Source: Lepidodermella squamata (Eukaryota > Gastrotricha). Taken from it: DNA of 64,000 nucleotides. Each line of letters opens with the position of its first letter. Position 1 is the first letter of the stretch. The notes under the pieces are model-generated. The model was not told the origin of the DNA and searched no databases. It saw only the letters and a list, made by a program, of their open reading frames with translations. Shown here piece after piece: positions 40,093 through 52,471 of this stretch. Location of the stretch: NCBI GenBank assembly GCA_047495785.1, contig JBLDXI010000017.1, positions 62,001 through 126,000 on the forward strand, read 5' to 3'. A program made the translations under genes and the position numbers.

Positions 40093-43000
40093 ATGGCTGA
40101 CTCGTCGTTGACTGAGAACTTCAAGGAGCTTCGCTTGAAGGTATTAATTTTGGTTATTTTCCCCGTTGTTGTTATTTATGGTAATGATTTTAGACTCCAG
40201 AGGAGATAGAGAAGGCAGTTGTCGATGAGTCGTTGAGTCCAGTTGAACGCGCTATATTTCTGCTATGGTGAGTATACTTATTCAAAACGGGCTTTGTTTC
40301 ACGTCCATATAACATAGCTCTGGCGAAGATGTGCAAAAGCTCAGCGTTCTTTCAGATCTATCCCAACTGCTGAAAAATTATTCGGATGAAGTTCAAAGAC
40401 GAGTTTTACCGAAGATTCGTGAGACTATATTGGTGGGAGCGACAGAGCTACATCAAGCTGCTACCAAGTAAGTCATCTACTTTCTAATTCACAAGAAAGT
40501 TTCATTAATCGCTGTTTTAGGTCATTCATCGACATACTTCAGAAGAGCATCCTTCCACCAGAAACATATGCGAAACATTTCGTTAGTATGATAATCACCG
40601 GAATCGATGCCCGAGATATCGGTTTGACCTGCCCAAACTCAATATTTTCACCCTTCATTTCTGAATTTTTTTCAGATACCTCTGTGCTATGGTTAGATAC
40701 GCTCCTTGAAGTTGTAGATTTGCTCCCTACCGATGTCATTTTTGCTCAAATTCTTCCAAAAGCCCAACACTTTTCGCATTCCAATCAACCTGCCTCGGCT
40801 AAGCTAGCAGCGTGTAAATTGTTGGGTAAAATCGCCGTTCGTCTTAATTCTACTCAACGGAAGAGCGATATCATGCCTCATATGAAATCTCTAGCTCAAG
40901 AACTAGAATTCGATGTCCGGGCTGCTGTTTGCTATCAGTTGAGTTTGATAGCGAAAGGCCTGTCCCAAACAGAGGTGAAGGAGATGATACTTCCAGAATT
41001 GCTCGAACTCTGTCATGATGACGATTTTCACGTTCGAACCGCCGGTCTCGAAGCTGTAATAGCATTAGCACCGCAACTCGACAACGACTCGATTCGATCA
41101 GCCGTCATTCCGTTTATCCTCAAATTCTTTCGAGAGAGCATTAGCTCAAATTCCAGTGCTTTGCCAGCTATTGCCTCAGCGATAGGACGCGTTTGCTCGG
41201 CTTTTTCGGCTCAATTAACTACTGAGGAACGACAGTTTTGCGTCGAGTGTTTCAAGCGGCTATGCACAATTGGTCAAAATGCTGATGGTTTAACCACGAA
41301 TGCGAAATCGACTTCAAACAACCAACTATTAAGCTCTGCAAAGGGCATGGGTCACCTTCATTCGCTGAGCATACCTAATTCGCTGTCATCCTTTGGCGGA
41401 AAATCGAATTTACCATTTTCAGACGTCGAGGCGCGGCCGATTTTGTGCCGGGAAAATGCGGCGAAGAATTTTCCGTTAATTTTCCAGTTTTGCGGTCTTT
41501 CACGATTTAAACAAGATTTACGGCCCTGTATTACAGCACTCTGCACCGACCCGAGTCCGATCGTACGGCGGTCGATCGCCTCAGTATTACACGAAATGAT
41601 TACATTACTCGATGTCGATGCGCACATGCTGACCAAAGACCTATCATCCCTACTCGATGATGCGAACCTCGACGTTCTTGAGAAAATCGTAGCAAATTTT
41701 GATAAAATTGCTGCCGTTCTCGCGAAGAATAGTTTCAGAATTCCAGCTACCCCTGACTCAAAGCCGACTAATAGCGGCATCGTGTTGACCTCACTGCTAA
41801 ATTGCGATCAAACTCTATCGAGAACGTTGAGGTGGCGCCTTCATGTTGATTTAATCACTAAATTGGCGAGTGTTCGTCTCTTCTGCTCGAGCGATGTCAT
41901 TAGTCTAAAAATTATGCCTACCCTGTTCAATCGGCTTTCCTCAGCGGTAAGTGAAATTTAAATTTTTGTTGAATGAAAATTCGAGATTCTCGACATTTCA
42001 TCTATCTTTTTGAGAAAAATCATCAATCCGAATTTCAAAGGGCATGAAATCTCGTTCGTAAATTATTTCGGATTGGCTTCCAAGTTTTTCGAATTCCTCA
42101 TTTAATTTTTTATAAGGCTATTATAATTGCGTGAATGCGCGTTCTGATGGTTTATTCTCAGATTTTTATATCAAAAACATGTATTTTTTTAATTGTATTT
42201 TTCACGGCTGATCTCATCCATCAGGGGTAAAATTTTGCGTCTATTTCTCAAATCGGGAAAATCGGTTGTAAAACCTCTTCAATTCCATTGTTTTTTCCTC
42301 ACATGTACTGCGAATATTTTGAAGAGGTAAACAAGGTTATACGATGATTTCCTAACTCGACTTCCTCAATTAACGCGACTGAAAAAATTCATCTTAACAA
42401 TACGTTCACATTTTCCGGTTCATTGAAACGTTTCCTCATTAGCGCGCAATGCGTACACATTTTTCAACATCCATTCACTAATTTTGAAGTTTTGAAACCC
42501 AGAAATTGAAGCCGCGCAATCTAGAATGACCTGAAAAATGTGAAATTTTAAAGTCACGTTTGAATTAGAAATTGAAATTGAAAAATTGAACTGGGATTAA
42601 AATATTCTGTAAAATTTGATTTTCTGGGTTTTAAATGTAAACAGCAATCAGCAATTTTTAGAGTTTTAATTTTTTTGAAATTTTCAAAAAATATCGGTTT
42701 TTTCTAGCGCCAACTTCCTCTGAAACTTGCGTGTATCAAGACAATGTTAATATTGACGCGAGGTATCGACCGTTACGAAAAATGGATGGAAATATTCCAC
42801 CGGCTAACCGAAGACCTACTACGGTCGCCGAATGCCTACCGCCGTTCGCTCTACATCGACTTCTGCCACATGGTGCTCGACCTGTACTCACGGGCGTTCT
42901 TCAAAGCCAACTGCCTCGAGGCTGTGCTAACGCTGGCGCAAGACCCCGTGCCGAACATGCGCATCCGCCTGTGCGAATTGTTGCTCAAGGTGAAAACTAT

Positions 43001-45069
43001 CATCCGGCTGCCTGCTGATCGCACGCTGCTTCAAGCCCTCGAATCAGCCGTGAGAAAACTGCTGTTGAACGAAACTGACAAGGCCGTGTCTTCTGTTGTG
43101 TTGGCAACTGTCGATAAGCTGGACAGAATCGAGGTTAAAATGCAGCCGATTGGCCGGTCCACGTCGCACCCGACAGGCACCGAATCCGAGGCGGATCTTG
43201 AGGATATGAAGCGCGAGGAGGAGGAGAAGGCGAGGCAGGAGGTTGAGGAGAAGAAGGAGGATGATTTGAAGGCTAAGGCGGATGCTAAGTTGGACAAGGC
43301 TGGCGGGGCGACGTTGGCGAAACCGACCAATCGAGCGATGCTGGCGAGTCGGGAGTCGAATCCGATTGCTCCGACCCCGGCTACTCCGGCTACTACAGGA
43401 ACAGCTGCGGCGAGAAGAGGTAACAATTTCAATTTCAACTGAAATTTTTCCATTTTTCAAATATTTTTGATTGTTAAACGGAACTTTAAAAGGTTGGGAC
43501 AGTAGCCTACCATAAATTTGGGACTCCGATACGATTGAAATTCAAATTGAAATTTGTGAAATTTTTTGAAAAATGAATGAAAATTTCGGCATATTTGAAT
43601 GTTTAGGAAAATACATGAATCTTATTTTTGCTCTGCCATATACCGTATTTGTTCCTATTGCCGCCCGGGCTAGTTGAAATTTTTAAAAATTCGAAAATTA
43701 ATTTGCGGTCAATCGTTCATTTTTGTCGTTTTCGAACCGACTTGACCCCTCAACCCTGGAAACAAATATTGAAACTATTGAAACAAATACGGTAACATGA
43801 TTTCAGATAATTTTCTGATATTTTCTAGGTTAAATATTTTTTCGATTTTTTTTCGAAATTTAGAAATATTTGACTGGAACTGATGCATAATTTAAGCGAT
43901 AAATTTTTTAAATTTTTTTTATGAAATTCTAGAACTGTTAAAAATGTAATTTCTGGCGAACTCATTATTCTAAATTTGGCTGGACTGGAAGTGGAACCTT
44001 TTAATAATAATGCTATACTACTGGTGTTAGGTGTTAAGAATTTGAATTTTTGAATTTTTCTCTAAAACTCTGAACTAAATTTCAAAGATAGCTCAGATAA
44101 TAAGCAGCCAATGCTTTCATACTTTGTTGTTGTTCATGGACATTTTTTCATCCAGTTTCAAAGACTTTGATGGAAAGAAATAAAGGTATTCTAGATTTAT
44201 CAGTAGCCGGTATTACATCTTCCGAATTTCTTCATCGTAAATTTGTCTTAGAATTATTAGGATGGATAATTGTTACAATTTGTATTAGTTGAAACACCAA
44301 AAGGCCTGCTCTTTTTACTAATTTTGTATATTTTTATCAAATTTCTAGTTCGGACAAGTAAAAAGCCGTCTGGCGGCGCGGCAACGCTCCCGATCTCAAC
44401 AGGCGGCATTCCTACAACAGAAATTCTAATCGGATCTATCGCAGCTTCGAACAACTCTCGGGCAATTCCATCGACCCCTTCAACAATCGGCCAACCTCGA
44501 CGAAACACCCTATCTAAAACCGTGCCAGGTTAGCGAAAATTCTAAAAAGAAAATCTGAAAAATTTAATTATTTTCTGCTAATGTGTTAATTTGTTGTGTG
44601 TTGCTTTTTCACCCCATATTTTTCGCTGCACGAAAAACCAACAACAGATTCCGATGAACTTTGGCCGGATAAAGACCACGCCGAATTCGATAATGACCCG
44701 GACTTATTCCCAGTTGATGATGCTAAAAAAGCAGGGGCTTCACTGCCCCGTGGGGTGTCTAGAAGGCGCCAGTCCCTACCCAGCGTGCCGCTTGCGTCTA
44801 GCAACGTGGCTAGTTACAGCATAGCCCGGGGTAATATCAACGGCAATCCGGGCGGGTTTTTGCCGTTTTTAGTCAAGCCAAAATCACGCCAGCCTAGTGG
44901 GTCGAATAGTTCTCGTACGACCCCAGGATCCTTGCCCCAATCGTCGAATAAGCCGGATGAAGGCGGCCTATTGAAGCCGCGGCCGCCAACGGCAGGTAAA
45001 GTTTACCTTTCGAAGCGCGAGCGACTGCCGTTTTTCAAAAAGCATGCTGGCAAAATAACCCTATACTAA
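40093..45069 (+). CDS. PPP4R4: Protein phosphatase 4 regulatory subunit 4, HEAT-repeat protein
   Basis: Eight exons: 40093-40140, 40194-40267, 40318-40467, 40521-40621, 40676-41946, 42708-43419, 44349-44528 and 44648-45069; phases 0,2,2,1,0,1,1; about 985 residues (human 873). The start 'TPEEIEKAVVDESLS', the HEAT-repeat body and the 'RLPADRTLLQALESAVRKLL' segment match PPP4R4 in order and spacing. It is a scaffold that binds the PP4 catalytic subunit. The tail (exons 6-8) is a Glu/Lys coiled stretch followed by low-complexity Ser/Pro-rich sequence with basic phosphosite-like 'RRRQSLPSVP'. Intron 4 is 54 nt with no stop in frame, so its retention would insert 18 residues without breaking the protein. 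Exons 7 and 8 are less conserved and therefore less certain than the first six. Confidence 0.88.
41947..42707. other. PPP4R4 intron 5
   Basis: 761 nt AT-rich intron with no recognisable insert. Confidence 0.6.
43420..44348. other. PPP4R4 intron 6
   Basis: 929 nt AT-rich intron. AATAAA near 44180 and an in-frame stop soon after exon 6 (43439) would allow a shorter transcript ending here. No repeat recognised. Confidence 0.5.
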
Positions 45070-46086
45070 ACTAACTCTGATGAATCAGCAATTATTCCCT
45101 CTTTTTATTATTCCTTTTGCAAAGACAAAAATCCGCCTTAAAACTTGCGAAAAACTTCATTTTGGACAAATTTTGAAATTAAATTCCAAAATTTTCTCAA
45201 CATAAATTTGTTCCCAATTTAAGGTTTTTCGCATGTTTTTTCTTAATTTCTCTCTGCATTTTCTATAATTTTTTATCCAGCTTGAAATTTACGTTTCGAA
45301 CGCTGCTGCATCATTTTTTCAAAATTAGAAAAAAATTGAAAAATTAGACTCGACATTTTTTAATTTTTATTATGAAGAAGAACTAAAAGCACGTACCTAA
45401 ATTTTGTAATTAGGCTATTTTGGTATATTATTTAATTTTGTTTTTCATTTGTCCTCTGTTTTTTCTTTCGGCAACCTGAACAGGCGCGAAAGCTTCATCG
45501 ACGAAAAACTGATTGATATGGCCAGCACCGATATTTGTTCACCCTGCATATCCACCACTCAATATAAAATCGCACACGCAACGACGGGCAGAAAAATAAA
45601 TGAAACAATATTTATTAATTTATTGATTAATTATAATTTTTGTTGTTTATTTTCGCCTTGTTTTGTTACCTTACTTCCTTATCGAAGTGCGACTATATAT
45701 AATCCGGCGACGGAAAGGCCCTGCGAAGAAATAGAATATTTTTTCTAAAAATAGCAGTATAATAATTAGAATTTTACATTCCGATTTAGCACAAATAAAT
45801 TTTATCGCACGTAATTTTAACATTGAACAATCACAGAGAATGGGTCTTGTTATTTGAAATAAATTTGAAGACCTGAAAAATCGACTGTTAATATTATTTT
45901 GCGTGTGTGACCCTGCTTCGCCAATTAACTATAAAAAAATTGTATTTTCACTGTCAATACAAATTAACGAAAATAAAAAAGGAGGAAATTATCAACAAAA
46001 AATTATATTTTTTATTGCGTTATTTATACACACAAATATTTATTTTTCCAGAATAACAGAAATAAATTCACACCTTCGAAAAATAA
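45070..46086. other. Convergent intergenic between PPP4R4 and the zinc-finger gene
   Basis: About 1 kb, very AT-rich. A stretch at 45480-45600 after an acceptor-like CAACCTGAACAG and before AATAAA could be an alternative last exon of PPP4R4 ('RRESFIDEKLIDMAS'), but the frame cannot be proven. Confidence 0.35.
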
Positions 46087-49000
46087 TCAATTTTGCTCAT
46101 CAGATTCGACTTCGCCTTCCATTGAATCGTCCTCAGAATCGTCGTCGCAATTTTCCATAAAAACAGGCTGCTGCACCGGGTTTGAATTGCCAGACGTAGC
46201 TTGGCTGATATCGCTATTACTCGAATTTTGCGACGAGCCCGTTGAATTCGAATGCTGTAGCATGTGCTTCTTGTAAAGCTGTTTATTGCGATAAGATCGG
46301 TCACAAACGCTACACCTGAACGGTTTTAGGCCCTGGTGAATCAACAGGTGGTAGCTGAGCGAATTCTGCTGCGTGAAACGCGCATCGCAAACGTTACACG
46401 CGTACGGCTTTATGCCGGCGTGCGATCGATAGTGGCAAAGTAGCGAGAAGGCTGATGATAGCGTTCGGTTGCATAGCTTGCAAATGAAAGGCTGCTTTTG
46501 CCGATTTGCGTCACGCTTCGTCAACTCCGCAATGCACTGCAAGGCCATGTCCTAGTGAAATAACGACTTTTGACCTAATTCCGGACATTTCCAAAATTTC
46601 GATTAAAATTCATTTCTTTCGAGTTTTTTTTCAATTTCAAAAATTATCAGCAAAAAAGCCAACCTGCATTTGACCGTTACATGCAACCGTAGAGGAAGAC
46701 GAAGGAGAATTAGCAACGGTCCCGCTATCGCTCGTTGACGCTGAAGCTGATTGGCTGCCGAAGCCTTGATCTGGCTTCTGCTCAAACGAACCCGTTCTCT
46801 CTAGATTTCGAATCGAATTGAACGGATTCACCGGGCCCATATTCGACGGTGGGAATAAATTGAACGGTTGTTGGCCAAACTGCGGCAATTTCTGTTCGCT
46901 CATTTTCATGAACGGCTGAAAATTATGAAATTAAAAAAAAATTGAATAATATTCAAAATTTCTCAACTCACATTTGAATCGTAAGGCGAGAAGCTAGGGA
47001 ACGAATTCGGGGCACTCGTCGGGCGAGTTCCAGCATTCATACCTGGAATAGGTATCGGATTCGAGTCGAAAACTGAAATTGAAATTTTTTTAAATTTGTT
47101 TGAAAAAATTGAAATTTTGAAATTACGCGGGCAATTAGCACTGGTAAGTCTCGCTAGGGCTGCAGCCGCTGCCATGGTGACAATAGGTGTGAACACCCTA
47201 GGATCGAACTGTTGATCAGACGATTGCTTCGAATCTTCACCACTGGACACGCCATAGATAGACCCATCGCTATTGGACCTTTGCAGAAGGTGCTGATTCG
47301 CAATATGCTTATAGGCCTCGGCAAACGAATTGAACACCTTGCCACAGGTGTGGCACGGGTAGGAAGCATCTGACGTGCCAAATGGGAGATAAGGGTGGAA
47401 CTGGTTGCTATGCCCCTCTTGGCTGAAAAACGACGACAATTTGCACCTGGTCATAGGAGGCGTCGGAAGGGTGCTCGACGGGTGCTTCGTGGGTGTCGTA
47501 GTGGGTGCCACGTTGGAACCGCAGCTGTGTTTCGCTTGAACATGAAGCTCCAACGCCGGGTAATTAGGAAACGCCTCGCTTTGGCACAGGATACACTGAA
47601 CCCATCGGTGAACATTGACCAGGTGCTGGCGAAGGGTGTCGGGTGACTCGAAGGGTGACATGCATTCGATGCATCGATTAACGATCGAGGCGCCATCTTT
47701 CGCACAATTCTTCGACGACAAGTCCATACCTTGTTTGACAGGGAGTTGAAAATTGTTGGACTGATTGCTGTTGCTATTTGGGTCCTGTTGATTAGATGGT
47801 GACGGTGAGGGCCTGTTAATTAGCTCACGGCGCGCGTGCGACTTCCAAAAATGTTCAATCACTGCTGCCCTTTCCGTACCAACGAACGTGCACAATGAGC
47901 AACCATACGTGACAACACCTAATTAACAAGGAAAAAAGTTCACGTAAATTGGAGAAAAAAAACAGAAAGCAGCTATTTAAAGATCTAAATTAACCTCGCA
48001 AGTCAATTAATTAGAAGGAGAAAAATGATATGGACAAAAATTAAGAATACATTTTCGAAGCATCGCCGATGCCAAATTTGGACATGATTTAAAAAATGTT
48101 TTTCGGCTATTTTTAGGTGATTTAACTATCACAAAAAAATCGATAAAAATTCAAATTTAAAAATAAAAAAAAATCGATTTTGCATACGCGATTTTGCACT
48201 CGAAATTAAGGTGGATGGCCCAGCCCGAACTACTAATTTTAGTTTCGTTATTCTGTTCTTCTGATAAATAATGAGAGGTCCCAAATCGGCAACCAGTGTC
48301 GCACAGAAGTTGCGCAACTATTTTTTTTATTCAACAATTTTTGGAGGAAATTCAACTACTTTTTTTAAAATCAAACCTACCGAGAGAATCTCTGATCTTT
48401 TCTTCACAATTTGACCGAATAAATAAAAAATTTACCGGTGAAAATCCGGAAAACCCCGATGGTTACTGGTTCCATAATTTTCGGTATTTCCCCGGTTTGA
48501 CCAAATTTTTTAATCCCATTAACAAGTGGCATAATTGATTACTATTCTCGAGCTTTTTTCTAAACATTTTCTGGCCATCAGATGCGACTTTGTCTCTCAT
48601 TTCAGAGTTACTGAACCTTTTCCGTGCGCATTTACGCAACCAAATTTACGGTGATCGGAACCAGATTTGCTGTTAGCGGAACCAAATTTTGGAATTCACT
48701 AGTGGCCGGAAATTGCATATTTTTCGCGTGTCAAGATTGAGCACAATAATTCTACAAAAATCACCAGTAAATTCAGCGTACCCTTCTCTATAAGACAGTT
48801 CAATTCGCAGAACTCATGCTTCGCCTAAAATTCGTTGAATTATTCAAAAAAGGAATATTGGCATATTTCGACTTTAGTTCCGCTCACCGTAAATTTGGTT
48901 CCGGTAAAAGATATTCCGTTTTCTTTGCTTGCGTTACTTATGGGACACGCTGTATTAGAATACTGTCGAGACAAGCCAAAGGCGATGTTATGAAAATTTC

Positions 49001-49331
49001 AAATTGTTGACATCAGTATAGAAAATTTTCTACGCTAAATTTGCGTGCCAATAATTTCACATTAATCAGTGAAAATACAATTTTCGTAGTGCGGATGTAA
49101 AATTTAAAAATTAAAAATTAAAAAAAGAAAATTACAGTGAATAGCATCGATATGCCGCTTCAAATCGTCCAAACCCAGCGTTGAAAATTGGCATTTATCG
49201 CAAAAATACTTGAATTCACTCGCATTCGACTCCATATTGTCAGCATTCGTATTATTACTTGATATAGCCGAAATTGAAAACGGTTGGCTGCCAACGTTTT
49301 GGCCCGCGCTAATAGACTGATTATTTGCCAT
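46087..49331 (-). CDS. C2H2 zinc-finger protein, probable transcription factor
   Basis: Five exons: 49136-49331, 47127-47918, 46972-47072, 46664-46915 and 46087-46551, with phases 1,1,0,0; about 601 residues. The N-terminal half has spaced C2H2 fingers: 'FCDKCQFSTLGLDDLKRH', 'CSLCTFVGTERAAVIEH', a pair around 'CIECMSPF' and 'CILCQSEAF', and 'YPCHTCGKVF'. A Ser/Asn/Pro-rich middle follows. Three regularly linked fingers at the C-terminus ('FICKLCNRTL', 'YACNVCDARF', 'FRCSVCDRSY') should bind DNA. The protein ends in an acidic tail ('DDDSEDDSMEGE'), a possible activation region. Orthologue not recognised. The 54-nt intron 47073-47126 is in frame without stop, so retention is possible. Intron 1 (1.2 kb) contains a dispersed repeat. 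Confidence 0.8.
48330..48955 (+). repeat. Dispersed repeat, copy 1 (in zinc-finger gene intron 1)
   Basis: Blocks such as TCTACCGAGAGAAT-like, ATTACTATTCTCG, and TTTCTTTGCTTGCGTTAC followed by TATGGGACACGCTGT recur in the same order and direction at 60.3-60.6 kb. Between the blocks similarity is low. The ends were not resolved and the class is unknown. Confidence 0.55.
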
Positions 49332-51090
49332 ACTTTTTACATAGAAAATTCTACTCAGAAATATAGAAGAAAACTCGAGACTATAGCAGGTGATGAATTT
49401 TTATATATATAGCATAGATTGGCCCAGGTCAAACAAAGCTATTTGTGATAATGAATGGTAATAAAATATTGGTTAAATCTAGTTTCAGACAAATAGAAAT
49501 CAGTAGAAATAATAGGCCTCCTATAGCGGTGTTCCCAATATTTGTGCGGTATTATAACCTCATTCGTGGACAGGCCGTAGCACGTGCGAATAGAAAGCAA
49601 TTAAGCAGTGCAAGCAAAAACTGCTGCTCCCCGCGGACGTGAAAACAAGTGGTCCGGGTCACCGTTTTCTTATAATTAACACAGCAATAATTTATTGTGT
49701 TAAATTTTTCGAATTTAATTTAAGGAATGAAAACGTAGAAAATTTTTTAGATTTTTACGCAATTTATAGGTCATCATGCTCTAAATTAGCGCGTGAAATC
49801 GCTAAAACGAGACATTTATTCTCAACTCTGTGTTCTTATATCAAATTACGTTCAATGAGACAATATACGTGTCATTTTCTGATTAACAATTGTTACGATG
49901 ATGGCCCACGTGTTTTAAATAGAAAATAAATTATTTATTAAACTTTGATAAACTTCAGGACTTGGCCATAGTAACTAGGGCGAAATTGTAAAATCTATTT
50001 ATAGAAACCCGGCCGATGTCTTTTTTGTTTTACGCCTAATAATAGACCAATTTTCTAGAAAATTTGTTCACGTGAATGTTGGCTATAAACATGCACTGGA
50101 AGTCCCCAGTCAGGTTTTCTTTCACAAAATTTCTATAAAATCCAGCTGCGTTAGGACGCGTTCTGGATCCGTGACTCGAGAAATGAACCTGGCAATGAAA
50201 TTTTAAAATTATATTTCTCGGCGCAGTAATGACCTTCTTTACCGCGTGCGGTTTTTTAAGCCGAATTATACGTGTCATCATTATTTTTAATTCGAAGCTA
50301 TTTTTTATCTGACAATAGCTCGCGGACATCACGTCATGCATTTAGAAAAAAAATCTCGAACAATTGTTGTTCGATACGCCCGATGTCCACGTGGAATCAG
50401 TTTTATCGAAATGCGTTCTAAAACATGCCTAATGAAGTCACACCACAGCAGAAGTAGGTATTACTCTGCGAATAAAACGACGAATAGCGGATGGAATATT
50501 CAATTGCTGTATCGTTGCGATATCCTTTTATTTTACCACACAATAAGGTTACATATTATCCACGTAAACCTTAGCTAATCATATTATGCTTCGGGTAATT
50601 TCGAGGTATAAAGGGTGCAGTGTTTTCTACGGGTTGGCAGTGTCCCAATATTTAGACAGAGAAATCAGAGCAATGAAGTATGCGTGCGTTTAATATCCTA
50701 TCTTATTTATTAAATTTGGGTAATTTAAGAGGGCCATTTCGTTCAATTTTGTCATGTAAATTCGTCAAAATCAAAGTTGATGGCTAAAAATCACGGGGAC
50801 ATTTTTCCAATTATCAACATGAGCGCAATACGAGCGGGTTATAGCCCATGTTCCATCAAACCATCAAACAAGCAATTTCGAGTTATGAATGAAAATTTTC
50901 TTGCAGACTATGACTAGCTACATCTTGATCGATTGCGATTTGCAATTCGGAATCGATAGGCCCAGTTGCAGCTTGAAGTCCTGGTTAGCTCTAAAAAATC
51001 ATAGATTAAATTGAAAAAATCGCTGGCAGCGGGACAACCTCATAATCATGCTCACATTGGTTTATGCAAGTTGCGTTTCGAAATTTCGCA
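49332..51090. other. Intergenic, no gene seen
   Basis: About 1.75 kb upstream of the zinc-finger gene, AT-rich, short ORFs only. Confidence 0.45.
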
Positions 51091-51094
51091 CGCT

Positions 51095-51368
51095 CTGCGA
51101 CATTTGCGCTAACGACACATGAGCCATTCATATATTAAATATCATTTAGTTATGACCCTTGGCTATGCGAGCGGAGCGAGCATGCCCAGCTCGACCTCTA
51201 TAGTGTTCAATGTGCAATATATTTGAATAACAAAAATAAAATAAATTTGGCTCAAATGTCGTTTTAGAAAATATATATAAAATTTAGCGCAGTTGTCGTT
51301 GGCGCAAATGTCTGGCTGAGTTGTCGCTTGGCTCAGCTCAGTTGGCGCAAACGTCGTAGAACCTGCAT
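51095..51368 (+). repeat. GTTGTCG-family element, copy 2
   Basis: Starts with GCGACATTTGCGCTAACGAC and ends with GGCGCAAACGTCGTAG. In between it has GGCTGAGTTGTCGC units and the block CGAGCGGAGCGAGCATGCCC, which is identical in the copy at 62.1-62.35 kb. Inverted GCGACA / TGTCGC words near its ends allow partial folding. Likely a MITE. Confidence 0.6.
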
Positions 51369-52471
51369 TTCGTATCTGTAACGCCATCTCCAACCTCTAA
51401 CACTGCCATTTATTCGAGGGTGACTACTTCTTCGGGCAGGCGGGCAATTTCTTTCAGCAGCTTTTAGAAAAGCACCCTAACGAAGGGTAACGAAGGGGCA
51501 ACCCCAAACTTGATCACTTTTGTGATACCTATAATTCGCGTAGGAGTTATGCTTACCCCCTTTTATATTTTTTGTCAGCTGATGTCACCACTGTTTATAG
51601 ACACTAGAAGGTGGACGCCGACAAAGTATCGGGCTTTTGAATCAATCGAAAGTCAAGACAAAAAAATCAATTTTTTTCGATAATGATCGAATATTCAATG
51701 ATCAGGTTTATTCGACTATTCAAGATGACAAATAATAACTAGCAGAAAACAAGCTCTTTCATTAGGAGCATTTTAGTAATCCAATATAAGCAAAATAGAT
51801 AGCTTTGATAAGGATAGTCGACGAAGAAGCCTCAAAACCGGCAGTTCTCGTCAAAAGTCGAAAGTGAGAATGTCAGTAGATCTTTGTTTAAATGGCATAA
51901 CAGGCAAATGGATCAAGGAACGGGCCATTCGGCGACTGCAACGAAGCGAGAAACTAACAAGGCGAATAAATGAAAGAATATACTGACCTCACCCGGGCGG
52001 CATTTATCACGGCGGCATTCGAAAGATTCGACACCCTTGAAGCAACGATAGTAAGTCTGCACAAGGGAACAAACATAGACAATACAGATACTTTTTGCGC
52101 CAAAATGACCTTATAAGCGGCTATGTGGTTGCACACCAGCAGATTGCGGCCGAAATACCCGTAACCGTTGAAGTTCGGAGACTGGTTGGAGTGAAAGGTT
52201 TGGAGGTTGGTAATCAGTTATAATCTCGCAATAAACCCACCACTGTTGTTTCGTTAGCCATGCACTTCATACCACCTGCTATGCATCGGAATCCGCCATT
52301 GCTCTCGCACTTTCTAGCCGGCTTGAAAAAGGATTCAAATAAGTATACAATATACAATTTACAACGAAGCGAAATTCCCGCGGGCAATAATTTTGCAAGT
52401 TTAAAAAATTCCACGAATTCCAGGAAAGAGCCGATTCATGAATTCTTGATCTAACTATACATTTAATGAAA
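51369..52471. other. Intergenic, no gene seen
   Basis: About 1.1 kb beyond the 3' end of the astacin-like gene. Only short ORFs, none with a domain. Confidence 0.45.

Noticed and set aside
43031-43460. Minus-strand frames of about 140 codons opposite PPP4R4 exon 6
   Set aside because: Low-complexity antisense of the Glu/Lys-rich tail; no independent support.
45449-45748. Separate small gene after PPP4R4
   Set aside because: No ATG at the start, AT-rich second half and an acceptor-like start make an alternative last exon more likely; frame not provable.
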